Part shown: in pieces, positions 1-11,000 of the stretch
Layout of the letters: the number at the start of each line of letters is the position of its first letter
Numbering within the stretch: the stretch's first letter is position 1
IMG/VR virus record: IMGVR_UViG_3300008113_000031
Location: 29,786 to 93,785 of that record
Source: a virus
Reading direction: 5' to 3' (one strand)
DNA: 64,000 bases
Made by a program: the position numbers and the translations under genes
The notes under the pieces: generated by a model
Seen by the model: only the letters and a program-made list of their open reading frames with translations
Database searches by the model: none
What the model was told of the DNA's origin: nothing

Positions 1-1548
1 TAGATAATGCAATTATAGGCGAAAGGCTTAAGCGGAGATGATATAGCTACTGCACTTCAATCTTATAAAACTGGATTTACAAAAGTAACACAAGCAGATG
101 GAGCAGTTGTTTCAGAAGAGATGTCTAAATACTCCTCAAAAATAAATGCGGCAATTACTGGCGGAGATGATATAAATAGACAGCAAGCAGTAAAAGATTT
201 ACTTGGATTAGATGCAGACAATCCTTACGCTCATGCTTCAAAAATCCTTAGACTTGGGCAGCAGGGAGACGAAGCAATGAGAGCTTCTGGTGAAGCAATT
301 TTTAGATTAAATCAAATCGCATATGCAGCGGAAATAGCTACAACTAGAGAGTCTTCTATATTAGCTTCAAATATTTTGCAAGAAGCAGAGTCAATGCTTC
401 AAAAAAACGCCGCATCTTTAAGTAAAGCTTTTGGCGTTTCACAAGACACAGCAAGTGAGTTTTCTAAATATATTAATCCAAAGATGAGAGCAGAAGTAGT
501 AGACAAAGTTCAATCTATGATCTATGAAGCAGCTGGGGGCTCAGAAGGGACAACGGTCAGACAACTCTTAGACTCCATGGAAATGCAAATGGCTGGAAGG
601 TACAAAGGTTTAAGAAAATTAATTACTTCACAGCCTGGGTATTTAGATGAAAATGGTTTAATTAATATGTTTAGCGCAAGACAACAGGAAAGGGCTGTTT
701 CTTTCCTAACTAGGCAAGAGGGCATATCAGCTTTGGCAGATCAATATGATGACATGGTTCAAAACTTTGATGCGATGTCTGTTGAAGAAAGACGAGAAAT
801 TTTAGCAATATCAGAAGATATGATAGGTAAATCTAGAAGAGGCGTCGCTGCTGTGGACGAAGATCAATTTAGGATAGCTGCAGGCCTATTGACCAAAAAT
901 GCAGAAAGGTCAATAGAAAGCCTCAATCTAGATGAGGCTACAGAAAAAGCAGTTAGACAGATGAAACTACTTCAGACAGCAAGAAGTCAACTATCTGAAT
1001 TTGGCGACGAAATGGATGAGGTGCTTTCCTTTGGGGGAAGGGCATCTGCAGCTGGATTTGCCCCTGATATGGTAGATTTAACAGACGATGAAAGAGCTAA
1101 TTTATTTAGAGGTCTTGACGGGGAAGTTATGGGGGAAACAGCAAGGCCAACAGAAACAGGATACAAGCGTATAGGTAAAGAATTTTTTGATAAGCCAATA
1201 GTTAAAAAATCAGCATACGCTGCTGCTGGTTTAATAGCTGCTAGCTTTCTATACTCGGCATCAAAAGATAGAACCCAAGAAGATGCTGCTGGTCCTCCTT
1301 TGCTACCTGGAGGTTCAGCATATGAGGCAATGTCTCAAAGAGATCCTCAAATGCCAGAGACTTCCATGTTTTCTGGCTACGATGAAGGGGTCGGGTACAG
1401 TGTTAATATAGAAGGAACAAGAGAACAAGCAGAATCTTTTTCAAGATCTATCGGATCTGTTGCTAGAGGCTCAGTTAACAGTACTATGTATAGAGGATTG
1501 CCACAGTTGGGCAAAGATCCCTATTCGCAAATTGCTAGTTCGTATTAG
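1..1548 (+). CDS. C-terminal part of a large virion protein, with a +1 shift at 33
   Basis: The gene enters from outside the window. Reading from base 3 gives an open frame up to AAG at 30-32. The next codon, CGG at 33, leads to a stop (TGA) two codons later. Skipping the C puts GGA at 34 in the frame that runs open to the TAG-type stop at 1548. Without the shift that downstream frame is blocked upstream by a TAG at 16-18. The visible part, about 514 residues, is mostly helical and polar. It has one membrane-like segment near the C-terminus (positions 1205-1260, rich in Ala and Leu) and a short Gly-Asp-Asp motif seen twice. Its place just before the giant hub fits a tail tape measure or internal virion protein. 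I do not recognise a family, so the function is inferred from position only. Confidence 0.65.
33..35 (+). other. CGG-A +1 frameshift site (AAG C GGA)
   Basis: In-frame CGG where skipping C joins the upstream frame (entering from the window edge) to the long downstream frame at a glycine codon. The unshifted frame ends at TGA two codons on. Least secure of the nine sites because the gene start is not visible. Confidence 0.6.
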
Positions 1549-1559
1549 GTTGATTTTAT

Positions 1560-2024
1560 ATGATTTTTGGTGCAGATAATCAAAATAAAAACCTTAGGGC
1601 TGCGTCAACAATTAAAGCTAATCCCACGGCCAAAACAAAAACAGCAAATCATTATTCTGCATCGATCTCTAGTTCAAAAACTACAGCAAATTCTACATCA
1701 TCTAGAACTCAGCAAACTACCGTCCATACATCTAGATCCAATATAAATGACGGTCAACCAGATCCAATAAGAGGTTCAATGGAGGGGCTTGATACAGGTA
1801 AATCAGCCCACATACAAATGGACAACAGAGGCTACGATGCAAAGAGTTTGCAAACAGCTAGATATAAAGATAAAAATAAAACTTTAAAATCAGTAATGGG
1901 AACTTCTCTTTCCTTTACAAATCTTCAAAATAAGAGTATAATGAATAACTATAGCGGAATTACAATGAGTGGTTCTTCCAGCGATAGAATGTCAAAAAAC
2001 TTAAGACTAAATAGAATGTTCTGA
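1560..2024 (+). CDS. Ser/Thr/Asn-rich small protein, unknown function
   Basis: A 154-residue protein placed 11 bases after the preceding virion gene and 6 bases before the giant hub gene, so probably in the same late operon. It is rich in Ser, Thr, Asn and Lys, with no membrane segment or cysteine motif, and looks largely disordered. A small disordered protein next to a tail hub could be a chaperone, a connector or a minor virion component. No family is recognised. The start ATG at 1560 has only weak ribosome-binding sequence. Confidence 0.7.
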   Translation: MIFGADNQNKNLRAASTIKANPTAKTKTANHYSASISSSKTTANSTSSRTQQTTVHTSRSNINDGQPDPIRGSMEGLDTGKSAHIQMDNRGYDAKSLQTARYKDKNKTLKSVMGTSLSFTNLQNKSIMNNYSGITMSGSSSDRMSKNLRLNRMF

Positions 2025-2030
2025 TAAATT

Positions 2031-5000
2031 ATGGCTAAAGTATCTATAGAAAAATATTTAACCGCCTCTATGGCAACAATGTCAAAAGCAAAATATGATT
2101 CTGCCCTTAAAGAAGTAAGTACAGCTTTAACAACCGCTCTTAGTGTATATTCTGAACTCAAGCAAAAAGTTCAATCAGATCCGAACAAAAGATTTGCAAA
2201 TAGTTTTAATACAATTAACCCTGTCAACTATTCAGAAGAAAGCGGTGGAAACCTAGGTCTGCATAACTTTTGGTATATTGCATTTTCTGAAATAGAAAGA
2301 GGTTATGACGAGGAATTTGGAGGAGGAAGTGGCGGACAAGATGGTCGTGGCAATAACGTATGGGGGAAGCCAAATACTCCTAGCGTAGCTACTCAAAATT
2401 ATATAAAAAATACAATTTGGCCAAAAGTTGAAAAACTTTTAGATATAAAGAATAAATACGTAAATGACGAACCCAATGGAGAAAACACTATCATTAATGC
2501 GTATGACGTTGATGCATTCTTTAATAGTTATGCGGCTATGGGTGGTCAATACAATTATTATGAATGGGAAGACGTAGACCCAGCAGCACTTTTGGCTGGT
2601 GGAACATTTCTCTGGCAAACTATATTTGAAACTACTTCTAACGAAGTTGGCGCTAAGGCTGGAATTTACATCAAAGCCTTAGCTAAGGTAAAGATTTTTG
2701 GTATTGCGGGCAAAATAGGTGGCGCCTCTGTCTTATATGGAACTTTAGCTGGAATCATTGCCTTGCTTCAAGGCGTAAAATATAAACTGGAAAATTTTGA
2801 TCCAATTACGCATACATTTAAGACAACTTTTGCAGAAGATTTAATTAATCAAGCTCAATCAGAAATTACCCTAGCAAACCAGTTAGATGCAATCTTATCT
2901 AAGTATGGAATAGTTTTTAGTATAGATCAAGAGTTATCCAGAAAATACGGTCAAGTTTTTAGTGCAAATATAACAAAATATAAATCATCATTCTTTAGGG
3001 TTATGGCCCCAAATGATGTTCTTTTAGAAAAAGATCAGACTTACATTAAGGGTATTTGGGACAGGATTAGAACAAGTGGCTTATTAGACCTTGCATTAAG
3101 CGCAACTTCTATAGGTGAATTCGCACGAAAAAGATTCTCAGCTGGTAACAACTTACTTGACCCACAGTTAGGAAGCGCAAGTCAAGCTTTAGATCCAGTA
3201 AGAGATACTTTATGGTTAAATGACTTAGTTATTGTTACTCAAAATCTTACAAGAGACCCAATAACACTAGCTTTGGTTCAAGCATATTTTCCTAGCCTAT
3301 CAACATTATTCTTTAATGCATCAGCAGCAGCAGCAGATTACTCTGGTGGCAGTGAAGATGATCCAATTAATAATATAGATGAATTAGCTAAATCTTTATT
3401 GAGAGCTTTTGGCACCGATAAAGATGGCAAACCTATATTTAAACCAGCTTGGGAGTTAACAAACACAGCCCAAAGAATTAAAAAAGCACTTGAAGAATTT
3501 CCATTTAGAGAAAATATACCACCAAAGACTCCAGATATATTTCACTTTAGACTAGGCGCTGCAAACTTTTACGTCCCCCCAGTCTCAATTAATGTAAGTT
3601 CTCAGTTTAAAACTGGAAGTTTAACATCAGGTGCAATTAGACAAAAAAATAGCCCTAAGTTTAATGCTGGGTATAAAGAAACAACAATTAATGTTAAGTT
3701 ATTTTTCCCTAACTATGAGGAAATATGGGGCTTATCAATTGATGGAATCAAAGATGTTACAATTAATAAAGACTTTAAGATAGACTTTAAGGAAGCTGGA
3801 AACGAAGAGAAAATAGATAAGTTTTTATCTTCATTGAGAGGCTTAGTTGCAGCATTTAAATATGCGCCAATATTACCAGTTAAGAGTCACTATCTTAATA
3901 TGGTTCATGGAATTAGTGGAGTGGCATTGTCGTCAATGAGCATATCTACAATTCCAAATTATCCCTTTGCTTTAGTGGTTGATCTTGAACTTTTAAATTT
4001 CAACCACAAACCATTTCTTCCAATGATTAAAGATTTTAACCAAGCTGTTCACTGGGGTAAATTCAGGCACTATATGGGTAAAGCAGCAGGTAGTTTACAT
4101 AGTTATATTAATGAATCTTTCTTGCTTCCAAAACCAGAAGACGCAGAAGATCCAGATCCCAACTTAACAAGAGTTACTTCTCAAACACCATATTACACAA
4201 AAACATCTCCAACTAAACTTAATAATAATGTTGGAAATCAAGAATCAGAAGTAGAACCAGATCTTATTACCGATCCTTATAAGGATGATATTTTTACAAC
4301 AAATGTAATTAAAGAATATAGAAATGGAAATAATATTTCTTTATTTATACCAGAGAGAATACAGACTAAGTTATTCACCCCAGATACATCTTCGTTTAGA
4401 TCAGATGAAGAAAGAATGTTAGATGACACTGGTGAGTCTATGTGGGATTCTTTGTTGAAAAAAATTGGCATTGATATAAATCAATCAGCTGGCTATTATC
4501 GATCACTAGGTTCCGTTGTTCAAACTTCAATAGAAGGATCAGTTAGCCCCTCTGCAAGAAGAGTCGTACTAGAAAGTATAGAGCTAATAACTGCTGGCGT
4601 AAATAAAGATACTTATATGGAAAAGGTATATGATTATTTTGCAAAAGCATTCGTTGCAGAAAATAAATCTCTTTTAACACAAGATGAAATTGATTATATA
4701 TTAAAAGATCCCAATGAAAGCACTGTCCAAGATTATACTTCTACAGCACAAACTTTTAAATACAGGGGTAAAGATCTTATAATAAATAACAGTTCTTCTA
4801 CTGGCGATGAAACAAACTATAGCCTTAAGGATGTAAGACACTTATTTAAGCAGGCATCTCGCAATGCTTCTAGTGCACTAGATCAACTTGCCAATGAAGA
4901 AGCAGATAGGAAAGCAGCTACAACCGGCAAGTCAAGAGATCAGTTCATTGACCAAGCAAAAGAAGATATTGGCAGAGCATTTAATGTTCTTGTATATAAT

Positions 5001-8000
5001 AGATTTTTTAAGAGTGGACCAATCCAGCAGCTTATGGAGGCCAAGAGGGCAAGGCAGGCAAAGTACCAATTCAATGAATGGGAAGTGCCGATGTTTAAAG
5101 TGGATCTTGATCCAAAGGCGGTTATCGTCAATGGTGTTTCTGTAACACTGGGTAACAACTTGGCTAAAATGCAACTGCAAATGCAGGAAGAGCCAACTTA
5201 TCAACATATTGGTGGAAAAGATTCTTATATCAATATATCTATGACTGTTTTTGGTGAAAAAGAATTAATAAAAATTAGAAAAGTTTTTGAGCATATAAAT
5301 GGTTTAGCTAGGATAGAACACTCTACTGGCGTCATAGGTTTCATGGGTATTAAAAATATAGTCGCTGCTCTAGCTGGAGTCAAGTATGTAATGCCATTAA
5401 GTTATGAGGTTAATACAATTCCAAACTTTCCTCATGTTTATGACGTAAGAATGTCTCTTGTCGACTTTGATATTTTCCAGCAGCAAAGAGAAACTATTTC
5501 TTCTAAACAGCAAAAAGAAATGATAGAAACATTTGGAACTAAAAGAAATCCATTCTTGAGAATTAAACAACTATGGGGTGCATTTAATGCATACCCAGAT
5601 TTTCCCCTTTCCATAAAAGATTCAAGCGGGGAAGTAGTGGGATGTCTAGATCCTGATTATTATTTCAGATCTTTTGAAATGTTTGACGAAGATATTATTG
5701 AACATCTTGCACCACAGCAAGAAAAAATGAAATCTTTTTCTATAACGCCAAAACAGTTAAACACACAATCTACAACTGATCATCAAAAAAATGTCAATAG
5801 AATTTTGAACGAAATTAAAACAATGGTTCAAAATAATGAACTTAAAAAACTAAAAGAATATTTTGATAAAGAACAGATAGGATTACTAGAAGCCTCTGCT
5901 TACGTAGAGGGAGCTGTCAGAGAGTTCTTTAGTGGTCAGAAAAAGAGTCTTTTAATAGATTTTATTAAGGAATATCCAGACGTAGATGATAAGACAGCAA
6001 CATTTGGTTTAACTGCAAGTCTTGGGTCTGGCAGTATTAAGTTTAATACCGCAGTGGGAGATTTGTCATACAGTGATTCAAGCGCGACTCAACAAATACA
6101 AAATATTTTAGAGACAAAAGATTTAGTTGTATCCGAAGATGGCTACTTAAGTATTGATCCAGATGAGTTAACCATACACCATACAATTACTTATATCCCA
6201 GCAGAAGAAAATCCTTCTGATGACAAAATGCCAGCCTTTTTATATCACGCAAATGGGTATCATTTGGGATATGTAAGTAAATCAAATAATAGATTTTACT
6301 TTACTGTTGATGGAGTAAGACCAGTTAAATCTGAGTCTGGTCAAGATAATGATGGCAAATTAAGTTATGTCCCAATTTCTGTTCCTTTTAGCGACGCAGA
6401 CGATCCAAGTAAGGCTTATAAAAAGGGAGAGGGAAGCGCTCACATTGATTCACTAAAAGGCGCAGGATCAAACCTAGCTGACTTTAGCGATCCATATTCG
6501 GCTGGTTCTGGTGATGGCCCAGAAGTAATGTCTACACAAGCTGCTAATAGCAACGTCGCGAAACACTGGGAAAGAATGCTAGTAGACACCAAATACAGAG
6601 ATATATCAGGAAGAATGATTAGAGCGTTTCCTACATATATGCTATGGCTAATAGATGAGGGTGGTTATTTTTCTGGTGTTAAACTTTTTGATAATTTTTA
6701 TGGACTTCAATCAATCATAGATTTTTCTGTTGTTCAATCTGAAGATATCTTAGGGGATACTCTAATTCTTAGAGTGTCAAACTTGTATTCAAAATTAACT
6801 ACAGCCGAATCAAGTAGAATATTTGACGCAGAAGAAGAATTTCAAAATGAACAACTAACTCAGCTAGACGGAATTGAATCAGTATTAGATAAGGCGCTGA
6901 ATAGATCTAGAAATATGCTAGCCCATATGGAAAGTACATATGTGGTTGACATTAATAGTATTAGATTAAAGCCAGGTGTGAGAGTCCACTTAAGAGGTGG
7001 ATATGGTGCAAATCCAAATGCGCTGCAAACTATTTTTAACGGAACTATTACTTCTGTTGAAAACGGAGAAATAGTAACGATAACAGCTCAATCAGACGCT
7101 ATTGAATTAAGCCCAATTGTTAACTCTACAAATAAAAAAGGTGATAGTGGTAAAATAGATGGTGGTATCAACACTGGTTTTTGGCTTTCAGAACCAAGAG
7201 ACTTAATGGTAAGACTTCTTACTATGGGATCTTCAAGAACCCGTGAAGCAATAGCTCATGCTACAAGAGGTAGAATTTTTTCCGAAAACAAATTTGGCAT
7301 TAGACACTTTGGGCAGATACTTTATGAGCCACTTAATGATCTCGAGGCTGCTAAAAATGAAGCTGTAGTTTCACAAGTTAAAGACATGTATGATTCGTTA
7401 GGTGAAGCTAGTGGTAATGCATGGGGTATGGGATCGGCATTAGGCATTCTTTCTTCAGGTTCAAACCAAGGTAGCGGAACTATGTTTGGAATAGGTCCAG
7501 AAGTTAGAGCTCCAGGTGTGTCATTAATGAGAACTTTGTGGGCTAACTTTAGCGCACAAAGGGACTTTGAAATCTTTAAAAGAAATATTTACCCAGGCAA
7601 TGGAACCGGAATTGCGCAATTTTTAGGCGGAGACCTTGGTGACGGATGGTCTACAGTAGCTAGTATTACTCCAGAAGATAAGCCAAACGAAAGACTGGAG
7701 TATATCGGAAGGCTTACTGATTATTCTTGGAATGAAATGGTTTCCAAAGCTGGAAATGGAATCTTTGAAGGTAACCCAGACGCCAAGCAGTTAGTTGACA
7801 TTAATGGTAAGCCAAACGAAATAGGTAATAGCAATAGCTCAGCCGGTTTTGCAAAAGTTGCTCTTGGTGGAGCAATTGCAGCTGCAGGCATTGCGGTTAC
7901 TGGAGGGTTGGGGGCTCCAATAATAGGAGGAGTTCTTGCCACTGGTGGATTAGCTGGAGTTTTAAGTGGAAGAGGAGGAACCAGCATATTTAATGCAATG

Positions 8001-11000
8001 GGGATTACTTCTGGATCAGACGATGATCTTCCTGGGCTAGATGAAGTTTCCTTTAGAGCTCAAACATATATGAGAACAGTTTGGGACCTTTTCCAAATGT
8101 GTGCAAGATTACTTCCTAACTACATTGTTGCCGTCAGACCCTTTGAAGATAGATCAACTGTATTCTATGGTAAGCCACATTGGTTATATACATCTGGAGT
8201 TGTACCACTTACAACTGGATACCCTGGAACAAAGAGGGCTCAAGAACTTGGAATTTCTTCTCCCAAAGAACTTGACACTGACTACATTCTTGAAAGTACA
8301 ATGAAAGATATTAATGAGTCTTCAAATCCATTAGCAGACGCTGCAGCGTTTAATCAATTGGATACCTCTTTAATATCAATAAATGACACATTATCTCAGC
8401 AGTTAACTTCAACTGAAGGTGGAGTTTATATTCCTGTAGATAAAATTAAAGATGAAAATGGAAAAGGCAGAATAATAGCTTTTGGATATCAATCTACAAT
8501 GGAGTATAGAGACAATTCCGGTAATCCAATAGCTAAGCTTCCAAGCTCTCACGGTTACGCCACAGTAGGCTATCACCTTCCAGTAAGCTCAGAAGAAGTT
8601 ACTCAAGTAACTCTTGATGAAGAACAGATTAAAAATCACAAACAAATAGACCAACTACCACTCAGATATAGATTTCCATTCTTTACAGATAGAGATGACA
8701 AAATTGTATTGGAAGACTTTGCATATTATGCTATTGCGGATCAATTAGGAGCCTGGCAAAACCACCATGCAGACTACATGAAACTTGTTCGCGACAACGC
8801 TAGTTACAATGGTGTAGGTGGGACAAAAGAAGAAACTAGATGGATTGAGTTAATGAAGATGGAAACAAGCCTATACACAGGTGTTTCAACTGTGGATACT
8901 GGCGAGTTAAGAAACTTCAATGGAATACCTCTTGCGATGAAGTTGCTTTCTGGAAATATTCCAAGTTTCAAGGGTCTAGAGCAAGAAGTTGCAGATAAAT
9001 ATATATTCCAAGAAAAATTAGGGCAAGCTGGTTTATCAGGAACATCTTCAGTAGTCAGAATGCCACTGCCAGATAATCCAGCTCTTTCTTCTTCCGCAGA
9101 AACAAGAGCAGACTTGTATGATGTTTTAAAGGATCGTCCTGATTTCAATACTAACGCTGCTGGGTTAAGAGATTGGAAAGCTCCAAAAACGCCTTTAGAA
9201 GAGCAGTTCTACATTGCTATGAAATGGCCATATAAACCATCAGATGCATTTAGCGATCAAACAATAGAGCAATTTATACAAAGTCAAGGTGGATATGTTC
9301 CAGTCGGCAATGCAAAAAGTTATCAAGAAAGAAAAGTTATGGTTTACAGCCCTAGCACTGGTAAGGCCGTTGTGTGTAGACCTGCATACTATCTTTGGGG
9401 CGAACAAACAGTCAGTATTGCAAAGCCAAGTGCTAACGACTATACAGATAATGACGATCCTACAAAGAATATAGTGGGAGGATTTGATATCTTTGGAAAT
9501 CCTAGAGGTGGATCAAGCGACGACTATGGAGTACTTGATGGGGGCGGCAATGCCCTACAGTTAGGTTATGACATTGCGCTTTCTGCTTTGGTTTCACCAG
9601 ACGCAGCATATTTCTTGGGAATGCTTAATTTAACTGCAGCAGAAAAAGCAATTTGGTCATCTGGCGATAGATCTAAGAATGAAGGTGATTGGCACGGCGC
9701 AGAAGATGCAATAAAATCTTTAGCAGCTGCGGGAGTCGCACCGTTCCCAATGCCAAGAAAGTGCTACTATGCCTTTGTTCCTGATGATATGCCCCTGGGC
9801 GTAGTTCCTGATTTTGTCATGCCAATAGATGAATTCTCGCCTCCTGGTCAAGAGGTTATTCATGAATATGGTTCTGATAAAAAAATAATATCATTTGGAG
9901 CATATAAGGGTAAAAAAACAACCATTAATAACAGTAATTACAATCCAAGTGGATCTTCTGATGGAGAAAATTTCTTTGAGTTTAAACCATCTTCTGCAAT
10001 AGAAATGGAAGATGTTTTAAATTCTGTTGGAAAACTTGAAATAGCAGGAAACGTTTTAGGAACAAATGGCACATTTGGTCCTGGCACTGGAGATTATTTT
10101 GATTTGGTCAGAAATCAAGACTGGGAAGGTATTGAAAATCTAAAGAAAGTTTTAGAAGGAGAACTAAAAGATAGATCAACTTTTGCTCAAAAAAGATTTT
10201 CTGCAGTATATGATGAAGCAGAGCCAAAATCAGTAGAAGCTAGAAATTTTTATGATGAAGATTATAATCCAAGTGTTGCCGTAATAGCAGGAAATGGAAG
10301 AACTCTACAGCAGGCAATGGAAGTATGGGATCAATTTAGGGCTGGGTATCATACGTATTCAAATGTTAAAGAAGCTTTTGTTAGAGCATATGGTCTTCCC
10401 GCTGAAGGAGAAGAAAGCGAACAAGACCTTGGTACATTTTTAACTGGTGGTTTTGGTTTAGGTAAAAAACTTGGAGACAAAGGTTTGACTTCTGGTAAGC
10501 AAACACCAGATCAATATATAGATGGACTAGAAGGAAGATACTCTACTCAAACAACAGATTCGCAAGAGTCTGCCGCCGCTGCAGATAAAGATTTAAAAAA
10601 TCTATTCCAGTATTATAGTGAATCAAATAATTCTGCTGAAGATGAATTTAGTTTGGTTTTTGGAGACAGCTTCTTTGCTAATCCAGATTGGGTTGGTAGC
10701 GAAAACGCTGCTACACAAGCTGCTCTCAGAGGAAATCCGGAAAAAATAAGACAAGGTTTAGAGGCAGCTAGAAAAGATTTTATTGATAATCCAGATTCAA
10801 AAAATGGATTAATTAGTTATTTTAATGAATTACTTAATGATAAATTAGATAAGATATTATCAATAATTAGAGATTCTTTGTCATTATCTGGAGTGACGGA
10901 TAAAGAAGCTCAGGATCAGTATATAGCTTCAATTAAAACATCTAGACAACTTTTCTTATTTATGGTTGGAGCATTCAGAAACAGAATGTGGTCAGACCCA

